Below are positions 53,017 through 62,704 of a DNA stretch of 64,000 nucleotides, one piece after another; the first letter of the stretch is position 1, and each line of letters begins with the position of its first letter. The stretch lies in assembly GCF_013466605.1 (NCBI RefSeq), contig NZ_CP059162.1, positions 1,364,001-1,428,000 on the forward strand, in the 5' to 3' direction. The stretch is from Pseudomonas chlororaphis subsp. aurantiaca (GTDB lineage: Bacteria; Pseudomonadota; Gammaproteobacteria; Pseudomonadales; Pseudomonadaceae). Both the position numbers and the translations under genes were made by a program. Below the pieces are notes generated by a model that searched no databases, was not told the DNA's origin, and saw nothing but the letters and a program-made list of their open reading frames with translations.

Positions 53017-54189
53017 ATGTCGTCGAACAAGTCTTTAGCCTTGGCTCTTTGCCTCACTGTCACCGGTTGTGCACAAACTCCACAAAATGACGCAGAAGGA
53101 GGGCACTGGTGGTCTTTCGGTTCCGATAAGACCGCCAGCAAGGAAGCGGTGCAACCGGTAGCAAAAGCAGCTGCCAACGAAGTTTCCGCGGCCAAGTCCG
53201 CCGCCACATCCACCGCCAAGTCCGCGACCGCTCCTGCCGCGGCCAAGGTCGAAACCGCAACCGCTTCCGCCGCTGCTCCGGCCGCCAAGGCCGAGACCAC
53301 CAACTGGTGGTGGCCGTTCCCTTCCAAGGACGCGAGCAAAGACGCAGTCAAAGAGCCGGTAGCCGACGCCAAGGCCAAGGCGGACGCCGCGACCGCGGCT
53401 CCGAAGGTCGCCAAGACCGAGACCGGCAACTGGTGGTGGCCTTTCAATCAGCAGCCCAAGTCTCCAACCAAGGAAGACGTGAAAGACATCCCGATGCCGG
53501 ATCCAAAAGTCACCCAGGCCTGGCTGGACGACTACGAGCCGCGCCTGCGTGAAGCCATCAAGGACAGCCGCCTGCAACTGGAACGTCGCGAGAACACCCT
53601 GGTGGTGATCGCTCCGGTCGACGGTTCGTTCAACCCGGATCGCCCGGCCATGTTGCTGCCAGTCACCCTGAGCCCGTTCACCCGCGTGGCCAAGGCCGTG
53701 GGGACCGACGCCAAGACTTCCGTGCTGGTACTGGGCCATGCCGACACCACTGGTGCCGCGGCGGCCAACCAGAAGCTGAGCCGTGATCGTGCGCAGTCTG
53801 TCGCCGCGATTTTCAGCCTCACTGGCCTCAAGCGCGATCGCCTGATGCTGCGTGGCATGGGTTCGGTCATGCCTCGTGCTGCCAACGACAGCACCGAAGG
53901 TCGTGCGCTGAACCGTCGCGTGGAAATCATCGTCACCCAGCGCAGCACCATGCTGGCCCTGCTGAGCAAGTACAACCAGCCGACCCCGTCCGAGGCTGAA
54001 CTGGTTGCCGTACAGGATGTGAAGTCGGTCGTTCCTGCTGCTTCCTCGAAGAAAGCCGTCGCCGCGAAGAAAGCCGCTCCGGCGAAAAAAGCCCCAGCCA
54101 AGAAGCCTGTGGCGAAGAAAACCGTCGCCAAGAAAACCACCACTGCCAAGGCTCCGGCCAAGGCAGCGACCGAACAGGCGAAGAACTGA
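53017..54189 (+). CDS. OmpA-family lipoprotein with WWWPF repeats and basic Ala/Lys tail
   Basis: 390 aa. Lipobox VTGC (Cys18). A low-complexity Ala/Lys region (~35-155) contains three aromatic blocks, HWWSF, NWWWPF and NWWWPF. An OmpA-like domain ([35 protein letters not shown]) spans ~180-320. The last ~45 residues ([19 protein letters not shown] and so on) resemble histone H1 or AlgP tails. It should sit in the outer membrane bound to peptidoglycan; the basic tail could contact peptidoglycan, LPS or nucleic acid. Start ATG 53017. Confidence 0.85.
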   Translation: MSSNKSLALALCLTVTGCAQTPQNDAEGGHWWSFGSDKTASKEAVQPVAKAAANEVSAAKSAATSTAKSATAPAAAKVETATASAAAPAAKAETTNWWWPFPSKDASKDAVKEPVADAKAKADAATAAPKVAKTETGNWWWPFNQQPKSPTKEDVKDIPMPDPKVTQAWLDDYEPRLREAIKDSRLQLERRENTLVVIAPVDGSFNPDRPAMLLPVTLSPFTRVAKAVGTDAKTSVLVLGHADTTGAAAANQKLSRDRAQSVAAIFSLTGLKRDRLMLRGMGSVMPRAANDSTEGRALNRRVEIIVTQRSTMLALLSKYNQPTPSEAELVAVQDVKSVVPAASSKKAVAAKKAAPAKKAPAKKPVAKKTVAKKTTTAKAPAKAATEQAKN

Positions 54190-54220
54190 CTCATCAGGCA
54201 TCGGGCAAAAGGAACCTGCA

Positions 54221-54868
54221 ATGACCCAGGGACTGGCGGACATGCGCCGCGACTACACCCGTGACGGACTGACCGAAGCCCAGGCTCCGGTCGAGCCCTT
54301 CACGCTGTTTCACCAGTGGTTCGCGCAGGCAGTGAAAACCGAGCAGCCGCCGGTCGAGGCCAATGCCATGACCCTGGCGACCGTTGACGAGGAGGGGCGC
54401 CCCCATTGCCGCATCCTGCTGCTCAAGGGGCTGGATGCGCAGGGGTTCACCTTTTTCACCAACTACGACAGCGCCAAGGGACAGCAACTGGCCGCACGGC
54501 CTTTTGCCGCCATGACCTTCTTCTGGCCGGCCCTGGAGCGCCAAGTGCGTATCGAGGGGCGGGTGGTCAAGGTCACCGCCGAGGAGTCCGATGCCTACTT
54601 CCAGGTCCGCCCGCTGGGCAGCCGCCTGGGTGCCTGGGCATCGCCGCAGAGCCAGGTGATCGCCGATCGCCAGGAACTGGAAGCCTTGCTCAAGAACACC
54701 GAGGAGCGCTTCAGCGATACCCAGCCCCATTGCCCCGAGCACTGGGGAGGTTATCGCCTGTTACCGGAGCGCATCGAGTTCTGGCAAGGGCGCGCCAGCC
54801 GTTTGCACGATCGCCTGAACTACCGTCTGCAAGGTGCCGACTGGGTGCGTGAGCGCCTGGCCCCCTGA
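54221..54868 (+). CDS. pdxH: Pyridoxamine/pyridoxine 5'-phosphate oxidase
   Basis: 215 aa FMN enzyme, last step of PLP synthesis and salvage. [27 protein letters not shown] at the N-terminus, [40 protein letters not shown] in the core, and the C-terminal [24 protein letters not shown] signature are all present. Normal length. ATG 54221. Confidence 0.97.
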   Translation: MTQGLADMRRDYTRDGLTEAQAPVEPFTLFHQWFAQAVKTEQPPVEANAMTLATVDEEGRPHCRILLLKGLDAQGFTFFTNYDSAKGQQLAARPFAAMTFFWPALERQVRIEGRVVKVTAEESDAYFQVRPLGSRLGAWASPQSQVIADRQELEALLKNTEERFSDTQPHCPEHWGGYRLLPERIEFWQGRASRLHDRLNYRLQGADWVRERLAP

Positions 54869-54880
54869 CCCCGAATCAGC

Positions 54881-55117
54881 TCATTCGCCGGGATAACCGG
54901 CCGCGGCGGCTTCAAGCCACTGTGGCAGGTCCCGGCGTTTTACTTTCTGGCGATGGGCATTCTCCAGCTGTTGCAGCATGAAGGATTTTTTCTTCTCGTC
55001 CCCGCCGGCCAGCGACAGCGCCAGGTCCCGGTCCATCCAGCGCTTGATCCGTACATACAGCCACCAATGGAAGTACAGGCCGGCTACGGTGGTTACGACG
55101 ATGATGAAGTAATCCAT
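54881..55117 (-). CDS. Small membrane-anchored protein of unknown function
   Basis: 78 aa. One N-terminal membrane helix (FIIVVTTVAGLYFHWWLYVRI, residues 3-23), then a charged cytoplasmic part (RWMDRDLALSLAGGDEKKKSFMLQQLENAHRQKVKRRDLPQWLE). Start at ATG 55117; the frame is open upstream but unrelated. Convergent with pdxH. Conserved-looking but I know no function. Confidence 0.65.
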   Translation of the reverse strand: MDYFIIVVTTVAGLYFHWWLYVRIKRWMDRDLALSLAGGDEKKKSFMLQQLENAHRQKVKRRDLPQWLEAAAAGYPGE

Positions 55118-55290
55118 GGAAAATCCTTTGGTCGGTGGCGCAACTCGGGAAATAAGCGCTACCGTGTGAAGAGTTTTTATAGGCACGCAGTCTGTACTGC
55201 TGCTGAATGGAACCAATTTTATCCGGGCGATGCCGTGACAGGCGTCAAGCTGCGGAGTTTAATGATTATCTGTCCTTTGGAGTTGATCCT

Positions 55291-55755
55291 ATGCGTAAGT
55301 CTGTTTTGCTGGTTGCTTCCTTTTCCACGATGGCCATGTTGCTCACCGGTTGCCAATCCAACCTGTCCGGTGACTCTTACTCCCGTGACGAGGCGCGTCG
55401 CGTACAGACCGTTCGCATGGGCACCATCGAATCCCTGCGTCCGGTGAAAATCGAAGGCACCAAGACCCCGATCGGCGGCCTCGCCGGTGCAGCGGTCGGC
55501 GGCGTTGGCGGCAGCGCCATCGGCGGCGGCAAAGGCAGCATCGTGGCGGCGGTCATCGGTGCGGTGGCTGGCGGCCTGATCGGTTCCGCCACCGAGGAAG
55601 GCCTGACCCGTACCCAGGGCGTGGAAATCACCGTGCGTGAAGACGACGGCAGCATGCGTGCCTATGTGCAACAGGTTCAGGAAAACGAAGTGTTCCGTGT
55701 TGGCGAGCGCGTGCGCATCATGAGCGTCAACGGCACCAGCCGTGTCGCCCACTAA
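55291..55755 (+). CDS. Glycine-zipper 2TM outer-membrane lipoprotein (SlyB/Pcp-like)
   Basis: 154 aa. Lipobox LLTGC (Cys21). A Gly-rich two-helix region (PIGGLAGAAVGGVGGSAIGGGKGSIVAAVIGAVAGGLIG, ~67-105) is the glycine-zipper membrane motif of the SlyB/OmpA-like 2TM family, followed by a C-terminal beta domain (VEITVREDDGSMRAYVQQ...VGERVRIM). Envelope-integrity role inferred. ATG 55291 with GGAG upstream. Confidence 0.9.
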   Translation: MRKSVLLVASFSTMAMLLTGCQSNLSGDSYSRDEARRVQTVRMGTIESLRPVKIEGTKTPIGGLAGAAVGGVGGSAIGGGKGSIVAAVIGAVAGGLIGSATEEGLTRTQGVEITVREDDGSMRAYVQQVQENEVFRVGERVRIMSVNGTSRVAH

Positions 55756-55773
55756 GCGTTAACCGCGACAAAA

Positions 55774-55808
55774 CAAAACCCCGGCCAGGCAACTGGTCGG
55801 GGTTTTGT
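55774..55808. terminator. Bidirectional terminator between SlyB-like gene and nhaA
   Basis: 10-bp stem CCCCGGCCAG / CTGGTCGGGG (one G-U) flanked by A and T runs on both sides; serves both convergent genes. Confidence 0.9.
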
Positions 55809-55834
55809 GTTTTCAGCCCTGGCAACGCCGGTGG

Positions 55835-57022
55835 TTATGCCGGCAGTTGTGGGTTCTTGCGGCTGGCCGCGGCCGTTACGGCGTAGCCGATCAGGGCGGC
55901 GAAGAGCGAGCCGGTGAGGATGCCCATGCGGTCCATGCCGGCGTATTCGCTGCTACCGGGTACGAAGGCCAGGGAGCCGACAAACAGGCTCATGGTGAAG
56001 CCGATCCCGCAGAGAATCGCCACGCCCAGCACCTGGCCCCAGTTGGCGCCGCCGGGGAGGGCGGCCAGACCCATCTTCACCGCCAGCCAGGTCAGGCCGA
56101 ACACGCCGACGGTCTTGCCCAGCAGCAGGCCGATGGCGATGCCCATGGGCACGTAGTGGGTGAAGCTTTCCACGGTGATGCCTTGCAGCGACAGGCCGGC
56201 ATTGGCGAAGGCGAACAGCGGCAGGATGCCGTAGGCGACCCACGGATGCAGCGCATGCTCCAGGCTCAGCAGCGGCGAAGGCTCGGCATTGCGGGTGCGC
56301 AGCGGGATGCAGAAGGCCAGGGTCACGCCGGCCAGGGTCGCGTGGACGCCACTCTTGAGCACACAGACCCAGAGAATCAGACCGATGATCATGTACGGTC
56401 CGAGCTTGACCACCCCCAGGCGGTTCATCGCCACCAGCGCTACCAGGCAGGCCGCGGCGAGCATCAGCGACAGGGTCGACAGGGCGCCGGAGTAGAAAAT
56501 CGCGATGACGATGATGGCCCCCAGGTCATCGATGATCGCCAGCGTCATCAGGAACAGTTTCAGCGACACCGGCACCCGCTTGCCCAGCAGGGCCAGTACG
56601 CCGAGGGCGAAGGCGATGTCGGTGGCCATGGGAATCGCCCAGCCGCTGAGCGCTGGCGGGTTGTCCTTGTTGAGGAACCAGTAGATCAGCGCCGGCACCA
56701 CCATGCCGCCGATGGCGGCGGCGCCCGGCAGGACAATCTGCGAAGGCTTGGATAGGTGGCCGTCGAGGACCTCGCGCTTGACCTCCAGGCCGATCAGCAG
56801 GAAGAACATGGCCATCAGGCCGTCGTTGATCCACAGCAGCAGGGGCTTGGCGATTTTCAGGGCGCCGACCTGGGCGACCACGGGAGTGTCCAGCAGGCTG
56901 TTGTACAGCCAGGACAGCGGTGAGTTGTTGATGATCAGGGCAAGCACGGCAGCGGCAATCAATAACAGACCGCTGGCAGCTTCCAACTGAAAGAAACGCG
57001 TGAAAGTGCTACGCAGAGGCAA
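55835..57022 (-). CDS. nhaA: Na+/H+ antiporter NhaA
   Basis: 395 aa inner-membrane antiporter with ~12 helices. The ion-binding Asp pair is in [10 protein letters not shown] (near residues 163-172), and [12 protein letters not shown] and FCIPLR are also typical. Important for Na+ tolerance and pH homeostasis. Length near E. coli NhaA (388). ATG 57022. Confidence 0.96.
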   Translation of the reverse strand: MPLRSTFTRFFQLEAASGLLLIAAAVLALIINNSPLSWLYNSLLDTPVVAQVGALKIAKPLLLWINDGLMAMFFLLIGLEVKREVLDGHLSKPSQIVLPGAAAIGGMVVPALIYWFLNKDNPPALSGWAIPMATDIAFALGVLALLGKRVPVSLKLFLMTLAIIDDLGAIIVIAIFYSGALSTLSLMLAAACLVALVAMNRLGVVKLGPYMIIGLILWVCVLKSGVHATLAGVTLAFCIPLRTRNAEPSPLLSLEHALHPWVAYGILPLFAFANAGLSLQGITVESFTHYVPMGIAIGLLLGKTVGVFGLTWLAVKMGLAALPGGANWGQVLGVAILCGIGFTMSLFVGSLAFVPGSSEYAGMDRMGILTGSLFAALIGYAVTAAASRKNPQLPA

Positions 57023-57105
57023 GGTCGCTCTCCATCAGAAAACTAAAAAGGTGGCACACCCTAACTCGTACTGTTAGTTGTTAAAACAAAAGTTATATTC
57101 TTTTT

Positions 57106-57244
57106 TGTTATATGCAGCAGAGCAGCGGCCTGCTGGAAAACCAGCCGAGCAGTTGTGTATCCAATTGATTCAAAACTGTACCTGTGAGCGACCGGGGATG
57201 TTTCTTAATATGTCCGGCCCCAGCCCGACGGGCCGGGGACTTTT
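57106..57244 (+). ncRNA. Candidate small RNA or leader transcript
   Basis: A terminator-like hairpin (GTCC and GGCCC at 57212-57220 pairing with GGGCC and GGAC at 57230-57240, then TTTT) lies on the plus strand with no gene before it. A possible -10 TATATT at 57094-57099 with CTGTTA 17 bases upstream could start a ~140-nt transcript. GCTGG-AAAA-CCAGC inside forms a second small hairpin. No known family matched; inference only. Confidence 0.35.
57212..57244 (+). terminator. Orphan terminator-like hairpin
   Basis: Nine paired bases in two blocks, 9-base loop, a 2-base bulge, followed by TTTTG. It lies 102 bases before the next gene start. Confidence 0.5.
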
Positions 57245-57345
57245 GCCTGTTGCAGCGCCTGATTTTCCTTGTGCCTGGATCGCCTATGCTGGGCGCACTT
57301 CATCTTTTGCGTCCTGTGTGGCGTTCGAGCCAATGAGAAAACACC

Positions 57346-58440
57346 ATGAGCGACAACCGTCAGTGGGCCCGCGAGGCCATCCGGATCATCGAAGCCGACT
57401 TCCAGCGCAGTGCCGATACCCATCTGATCCCCTTGCCCCTGCCGGGTCTGCCGGGCATCGAGCTGTATTTCAAGGACGAGTCCAGCCATCCCACCGGCAG
57501 CCTCAAGCATCGCCTGGCGCGTTCGTTGTTCCTCTATGCACTGTGTAACGGCTGGCTCAAGCCCGGGGCGCCGGTGATCGAGGCGTCCAGCGGTTCGACG
57601 GCGATTTCCGAAGCCTATTTCGCGCGCCTGCTGGGCTTGCCGTTCATTGCGGTGATGCCGGCCACTACCTCCCAGGAAAAGATCGCGCAGATCGCCTTCT
57701 ACGGCGGCAAGAGCCACCTGGTGCAGGACCCGACGCAGATCTACGCCGAGTCGGAGCGCCTGGCCCGGGAGAGCGGCGGGCATTTCATGGACCAGTTCAC
57801 CTACGCCGAGCGCGCCACCGACTGGCGGGCGAACAACAACATCGCCGAGTCGATCTTCCAGCAGCTGCGTTTCGAGCGTTACCCGGAGCCCAAATGGCTG
57901 ATCTCCAGCCCGGGCACCGGCGGCACCACCGCCACCCTGGGGCGTTATGTGCGTTATCGCCAGCATTGCACCCGGGTACTCTGCGCCGACGCCGAGCGTT
58001 CGGTGTTCTTCGATTATTACCAGAGCGGTGACGCCAGCCTGCGCCTGGACTGTGGCTCGCGCATCGAAGGGATCGGTCGGCCACGGGTCGAGGCGTCGTT
58101 CCTGCCCAAGGTGATCGATGCGATGGTCAAGGTGCCGGATGCCCTGTCGCTGGCGGCCATGCATTACCTGGCGCAGCGCCTGGGGCGGAGGGTGGGCGGC
58201 TCCAGCGGTACCAACCTGATCGGCGCGCTGATGGCGGCGCAGCAGATGAAACAGGCCGGCGAGAGTGGTTCGATCGTCGCCATCCTGTGTGACGGTGGCG
58301 AGCGTTATGCGACCACCTATTACGATCAGGACTGGCTGACCGCCCAGGGTTACCAGTTGACGGCCTTGATCGAGGCGGTGGCAGCGAGTGTGGAACGTGG
58401 CGAGGCGTTGCCGGCCAGCGTATTGCGCGCTGGCATCTGA
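57346..58440 (+). CDS. PLP-dependent cysteine-synthase-family enzyme
   Basis: 364 aa fold-type II PLP enzyme. The Schiff-base Lys is K54 in [13 protein letters not shown]; the phosphate-binding glycine loop is [18 protein letters not shown] (near 186-203), and the substrate loop [12 protein letters not shown] is near 84-95. Longer than CysK/CysM and without a CBS domain; similar proteins act as cysteine synthase or cysteine desulfhydrase. Which reaction it runs cannot be told from sequence. ATG 57346. Confidence 0.85.
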   Translation: MSDNRQWAREAIRIIEADFQRSADTHLIPLPLPGLPGIELYFKDESSHPTGSLKHRLARSLFLYALCNGWLKPGAPVIEASSGSTAISEAYFARLLGLPFIAVMPATTSQEKIAQIAFYGGKSHLVQDPTQIYAESERLARESGGHFMDQFTYAERATDWRANNNIAESIFQQLRFERYPEPKWLISSPGTGGTTATLGRYVRYRQHCTRVLCADAERSVFFDYYQSGDASLRLDCGSRIEGIGRPRVEASFLPKVIDAMVKVPDALSLAAMHYLAQRLGRRVGGSSGTNLIGALMAAQQMKQAGESGSIVAILCDGGERYATTYYDQDWLTAQGYQLTALIEAVAASVERGEALPASVLRAGI

Positions 58441-58479
58441 GGCTGCAAGCCGGCTCCCAGGGGAGCGAGCCCGCCTGTG

Positions 58480-58508
58480 AAAAGGCCCCTGTAAAGGGGC
58501 CTTTTTTT
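58480..58508. terminator. Bidirectional terminator
   Basis: AAAAGGCCCCT / AGGGGCCTTTT hairpin between the convergent cysteine-synthase-like and flavoprotein genes, with A and T tracts for both directions. Confidence 0.92.
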
Positions 58509-60120
58509 ACGCCTCGATGCCGAGGATGTTGCGCGCCACCGCTTCGGCGATGCGGATCCCGTCGACCCCGGCCGACAGGATGCCCCCGGCATAACCGGCG
58601 CCTTCGCCGGCCGGGTACAGGCCCTTCACGTTCAGGCTCTGCATCGATTCGTCGCGGGTAATGCGCAGTGGTGACGAGGTGCGAGTCTCGATCCCGGTCA
58701 GTACCGCATCGTGCAGGGAGTAGCCCTTGATCTGCCGCTCGAAGGCCGGCAGCGCTTCGCGGATCGCCTCGATGGCGAAGTCCGGCAGGGCCAGGGCCAG
58801 GTCACCCAGGGCGACGCCCGGCTTGTAGGACGGCTCGACGCTGCCCAGGGCGGTGGACGGCTTGCCGGCGATAAAGTCGCCGACCAGTTGCGCCGGGGCT
58901 TCGTAGTTGCTGCCGCCGAGGACGAAGGCGTGGGACTCCAGGCGTTCCTGCAGCTCGATGCCGGCCAGCGGGCCACCCGGGTAATCCACTTCCGGGGTAA
59001 TGCCGACCACGATGCCGGAGTTGGCGTTGCGCTCGTTACGCGAGTACTGGCTCATGCCGTTGGTGACCACGCGGTTCGGCTCGGAGGTCGCCGCCACCAC
59101 AGTGCCGCCCGGGCACATGCAGAAGCTGTAGACCGAACGGCCGTTCTTCGCGTGGTGCACCAGCTTGTAGTCGGCGGCGCCGAGTTTCGGGTGACCGGCG
59201 TACTTGCCCAGGCGCGCGCTGTCGATCAGCGATTGCGGGTGTTCGATGCGGAAACCCACGGAGAACGGCTTGGCTTCCATGTAGACGCCACGGCCATGGA
59301 GCATGCGGAAGGTGTCGCGGGCGCTGTGGCCGAGGGCCAGGATCACGTGTTTCGAGTGAACCTGTTCGCCGCTGTTGAGCTCGACGCCGACCAGCTGGCC
59401 GTCTTCGATCAGCACGTCGGTGACCCGTTGCTCGAAGCGCACTTCACCGCCCAGGGCGATGATCTGCTGGCGCATGTTCTCGACCACGCCGGTCAGGCGG
59501 AAGGTACCGATGTGCGGCTTGCTGACGTAGAGGATCTCTTCCGGCGCGCCGGCCTTGACGAACTCGTGCAGGACCTTGCGGCCGTGGTGTTTCGGGTCCT
59601 TGATCTGGCTGTACAGCTTGCCGTCGGAGAAGGTCCCCGCGCCGCCTTCGCCGAACTGCACGTTGGATTCCGGGTTGAGCACGCTTTTGCGCCACAGGCC
59701 CCAGGTGTCCTTGGTGCGCTGGCGCACTTCCTTGCCGCGCTCGAGGATGATCGGCTTGAAGCCCATCTGCGCCAGCAGCAGGCCGGCGAAAATCCCGCAG
59801 GGGCCGAAACCGACCACGATCGGGCGTTGCGCCAGGTCGGCGGGCGCCTGGCCGACGACCTTGTAGCTGACATCCGGCGCCGGGTTGACGTTACGGTCGT
59901 CGGCGAACTTGTGCAGCAGCTTGGCCTCGTCGCGCACGTTCAGATCGAGGGTGTAGATGAAGCACAGCTCGGACGACTTCTTGCGCGCATCGTAGCTGCG
60001 CTTGAACAGGGTGAAGTCGAGCAGGTCCTCGCTGGCGATGCCCAGGCGCTGCAGGATGGCAGGGCGCAGGTCTTCATCGGGATGGTCGATCGGCAGCTTG
60101 AGTTCGGTGATTCGTAACAT
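58507..60120 (-). CDS. FAD-dependent oxidoreductase of unknown substrate
   Basis: 537 aa. An N-terminal ~95-residue domain (MLRITELKLPIDHPDEDLRPAILQRLGI) precedes the Rossmann FAD site PIVVGFGPCGIFAGLLLAQMGFKPIILERG (100-129). SFCMCPGGTVVAATSE near 322 and the C-terminal LNVKGLYPAGEGAGYAGGILSAGVDGIRIAEAVA are typical of this large bacterial family, often listed as uncharacterised FAD-dependent dehydrogenase. Cytoplasmic. ATG 60120. Confidence 0.85.
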   Translation of the reverse strand: MLRITELKLPIDHPDEDLRPAILQRLGIASEDLLDFTLFKRSYDARKKSSELCFIYTLDLNVRDEAKLLHKFADDRNVNPAPDVSYKVVGQAPADLAQRPIVVGFGPCGIFAGLLLAQMGFKPIILERGKEVRQRTKDTWGLWRKSVLNPESNVQFGEGGAGTFSDGKLYSQIKDPKHHGRKVLHEFVKAGAPEEILYVSKPHIGTFRLTGVVENMRQQIIALGGEVRFEQRVTDVLIEDGQLVGVELNSGEQVHSKHVILALGHSARDTFRMLHGRGVYMEAKPFSVGFRIEHPQSLIDSARLGKYAGHPKLGAADYKLVHHAKNGRSVYSFCMCPGGTVVAATSEPNRVVTNGMSQYSRNERNANSGIVVGITPEVDYPGGPLAGIELQERLESHAFVLGGSNYEAPAQLVGDFIAGKPSTALGSVEPSYKPGVALGDLALALPDFAIEAIREALPAFERQIKGYSLHDAVLTGIETRTSSPLRITRDESMQSLNVKGLYPAGEGAGYAGGILSAGVDGIRIAEAVARNILGIEA

Positions 60121-60230
60121 GACAGGGTCCGGTTCGCGGGACGCACCAATGCGTCAGGGCGGTTTTACAAACCGGCGATTATAAGCCGCAAAGCCCGGAC
60201 CCCGTGAGGTTAAAACGGTTGCCCGTCGCC

Positions 60231-60914
60231 TCAGTCGCTACGCGAGCCGCCGAAATAGGCACAACCGCGCTGGACCAGGCCATCGACCCGCAGTTCCGCC
60301 GTCAGGTGCTGCACGCTGCCGGTCTTGCTGTCCACGCAGCGCTGCGGCGCGACCCAGAGTTCGACATGGCGGTTGTTGGCTTCGCTGCTGAGGTTGAAAC
60401 GGCCGTCGCCCAGTTGCTCTTCCAGGTAAGGCAGCGCCAGTGCCGGCTGGCCGGCGCGTTCGATGCGCATGCCCTTGGCGCTGACGTCGACGTTCCAGTC
60501 CGGGGCCTTGCCGCTGGCCCGCAGGATCAGGCGCGGGAAGTCGGGATCGCCGCAGGCATCGTTCGAGCGCTCGACGCGATACAGCTGGCTCAGCGCCACT
60601 TCACTGTCGGCGCCGCCGGCCTTGCTCGGGGAGAAATGCCCGCGCAGGTCGGCGAACAGCGTGCCCTGCTGGTCGGCCAGGCTGGCGGCTTCCTGGAGGA
60701 TGCTGGTGCCGCCGTTGTCCTTGACCACATAACGCTGCTCGCCGACGCAAGGCTTGAACAGCAACTGGCCGTCGGCGGCGGTCAGCGTGCCCTGCATGCG
60801 GGTCTGGCCGGCCTGGGACTGCGTCCGGGGCTGGCCATCGAACACCGACAGCATCTGGCAACCGGCAAACAGGGGGAGCAGGGCAATACAAACAAGGGAA
60901 CGGGCGGCACGCAT
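60231..60914 (-). CDS. Lipoprotein of unknown function
   Basis: 227 aa. Lipobox LFAGC (Cys19). Two domains seem present: residues ~30-125 (MQGTLTAADGQLLFKPCVGEQRYVVKDNGG) and ~130-227 with several Cys (NDACGDPDFP, PQRCVDS, RGCAYFGG). The last part looks like COG3650-type lipoproteins, but I am unsure. Start ATG 60914, where the signal peptide begins. Confidence 0.7.
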   Translation of the reverse strand: MRAARSLVCIALLPLFAGCQMLSVFDGQPRTQSQAGQTRMQGTLTAADGQLLFKPCVGEQRYVVKDNGGTSILQEAASLADQQGTLFADLRGHFSPSKAGGADSEVALSQLYRVERSNDACGDPDFPRLILRASGKAPDWNVDVSAKGMRIERAGQPALALPYLEEQLGDGRFNLSSEANNRHVELWVAPQRCVDSKTGSVQHLTAELRVDGLVQRGCAYFGGSRSD

Positions 60915-61026
60915 CGTCGGGTCTCCAATCAAGTGCCGCCACGTTACGCAGCCTGACCGTTCATCACAACCCTGGATCCATTTACGTCTATGTAGGAAGG
61001 CACTGCGGTGTGCCGGGTGCAGCGCT

Positions 61027-61050
61027 ATCGCGAGCAAGCTTCGCTCCTGC
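61027..61050. repeat. REP-like half element
   Basis: ATCGCGAGCAAGCTTCGCTC followed by CTGC, matching the arm of the REPIN at 62705-62795. Confidence 0.8.
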
Positions 61051-61063
61051 GCCGGCAGGTGGG

Positions 61064-61663
61064 TCAGCCGACGATAAAGGTCTGGCCGGTCTGCAGGCCT
61101 TCCACGCTCTTGGCGTAGGCCAGCGCCACGTCGGCGCCGGGGACCGGCTTGTAGCCACGGAAGTACGGGGCGTAGCTGTCCATGGCTTCTTCCAGCACGG
61201 TCGGGCTTACCGAGTTCACCCGCAGGCCGCGTGGCAACTCGATGGCGGTGGCGCGGACGAAACCGTCGATGGCGCCGTTGACCAGGGCCGCCGAGGCGCC
61301 GCTGCGGATCGGGTCGCGGTTGAGGATGCCGGAGGTGAAGGTGAACGACGCGCCGTCGTTGGCGAACTCGCGACCGATCAGCAGCAGGTTGACCTGGCCC
61401 ATCAGCTTGTCTTGCAGGCCCAGGGCGAAGTGCTGTTCGCTCATCTCATCCAGCGGGGCGAAGGTGACATTGCCCGCGGCGCAGATCAGCGCGTCGAATG
61501 TGCCGGTTTGCTCGAAGAGCGCGCGGATCGAGGCGCTGTCGCTGATGTCCACCTGGAAGTCACCGCTGGTGCGGCCGATGCGGATGATTTCATGACGCTG
61601 CGACAGCTCTTTGTCGACCGCTGAACCTATGATGCCGTTGGCGCCGATCAGAAGAATTTTCAT
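61064..61663 (-). CDS. Short SDR-fold protein lacking the YxxxK catalytic motif
   Basis: 199 aa. Rossmann start MKILLIGANGIIGSAVDKEL (GxxGxxG), LICAAGN at ~61-67, then IRSGASAALVNGAIDGFVRATAIELPRGLRVNSVSPT, where YSASK of classical SDRs reads GASAA. Both Tyr and Lys of the catalytic motif are absent. Likely NAD(P)-binding but possibly not a classical dehydrogenase. Divergent from a LysR gene that may regulate it. Confidence 0.8.
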   Translation of the reverse strand: MKILLIGANGIIGSAVDKELSQRHEIIRIGRTSGDFQVDISDSASIRALFEQTGTFDALICAAGNVTFAPLDEMSEQHFALGLQDKLMGQVNLLLIGREFANDGASFTFTSGILNRDPIRSGASAALVNGAIDGFVRATAIELPRGLRVNSVSPTVLEEAMDSYAPYFRGYKPVPGADVALAYAKSVEGLQTGQTFIVG

Positions 61664-61769
61664 GGGGCTGTTCCTCGGGTGGGTTGAACGAGGTTGCAGT
61701 CTAGTGCTGGTTTTTCCTGTTGATTAGCGCACTAATAGGCAACCTTTGGTTTTCAAATGGAAACAATCC

Positions 61770-62678
61770 ATGAGCGAGATGGATGACCTGGCGGCGTTCG
61801 CCGTGCTGATCGAGGCCGGTAGTTTCACCCTGGCCGCCCAGCAATTGGGTTGCAGCAAGGGGCAATTGTCCAAGCGCATCAGTGCCCTGGAGGCACAGTT
61901 CTCGGTCGTGCTGTTGCAGCGCACCACGCGGCGCTTGAGCCTGACCGCGGCGGGCGCCGCCTTGTTGCCCCAGGCCCAGGCGCTGCTGGTCCAGGTCGAG
62001 CGGGCGCGCCAGGCGCTGGCGCGGCTCAAGGACGACATGGCCGGGCCGGTGCGGCTGACGGTGCCGGTGTCCCTGGGGGAGACCTTTTTCGAGGGCCTGT
62101 TGCTGGAGTTCTCCCGGCAGTATCCCGAGGTGCAGATCGAGCTGGAGCTGAACAACCACTACCGCGACCTGACCCGGGACGGCTTCGACCTGGCGATCCG
62201 CTCGGAGGTGGCCAGCGACCAGCGGCTGGTGGCCAGGCCGCTGCTGGCCTGGCACGAGATGACCTGCGCCAGCCCGGCCTACCTGGAACAGTATGGCGAG
62301 CCGCTGGCGCCCAGGGACCTGGCCGAGCATCGCTGCCTGCTCAACAGCCATTACAGCGGTCGTGAGGAGTGGCTCTATCACCAGCAGCACGAACTGTTGC
62401 GGGTGCGGGTGTCGGGGCCTTTCGCCAGCAATCACTACAACCTGCTGAAAAAGGCTGCGTTGGTGGGGGCGGGGATCGCCCGGCTGCCGTCCTACCTGCT
62501 ACAGGCGGAACTGGCCGACGGGCGTTTGCGCGGGCTGCTGCGCGACTACCAGACCCGCAGCATGCCGATGTACCTGGTGCACCCGTATCAGGGCGGGCTG
62601 CCCAGGCGCACCCAGGTCCTGGCCGATTACCTGATCGGCTGGTTCAAGCGCAGCGGCGAAGCGCTGGATCGCCTGTAA
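61770..62678 (+). CDS. LysR-type transcriptional regulator
   Basis: 302 aa. Winged HTH at residues 1-60 (DLAAFAVLIEAGSFTLAAQQLGCSKGQLSKRISALEAQF) and an effector domain of the CrgA/YafC-like subgroup (VRLTVPVSLGETFFEGLLLEFSRQYPEVQIELELNNHYRDLTRDGFDLAIRS). Divergent from the SDR gene, with 106 bases between; target probably includes that gene. Start at ATG 61770; an upstream in-frame ATG would add 8 residues. Confidence 0.9.
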   Translation: MSEMDDLAAFAVLIEAGSFTLAAQQLGCSKGQLSKRISALEAQFSVVLLQRTTRRLSLTAAGAALLPQAQALLVQVERARQALARLKDDMAGPVRLTVPVSLGETFFEGLLLEFSRQYPEVQIELELNNHYRDLTRDGFDLAIRSEVASDQRLVARPLLAWHEMTCASPAYLEQYGEPLAPRDLAEHRCLLNSHYSGREEWLYHQQHELLRVRVSGPFASNHYNLLKKAALVGAGIARLPSYLLQAELADGRLRGLLRDYQTRSMPMYLVHPYQGGLPRRTQVLADYLIGWFKRSGEALDRL

Positions 62679-62704
62679 CCGTCAATCTCCCCGCCACACT
62701 GCTT

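Larger units (their letters stand above)
57023..57345. other. Intergenic region nhaA / cysteine-synthase-like gene
   Basis: 323 bases. It holds the nhaA promoter region and an AT-rich segment with a TATATT box, followed by an orphan terminator (57212-57244); see the candidate small RNA. Confidence 0.5.

Noticed and set aside
57078..57548. Plus-strand frame overlapping the start of the cysteine-synthase-like gene
   Set aside because: It lacks a ribosome-binding site, crosses a strong hairpin and runs out of frame into a gene with clear family motifs.
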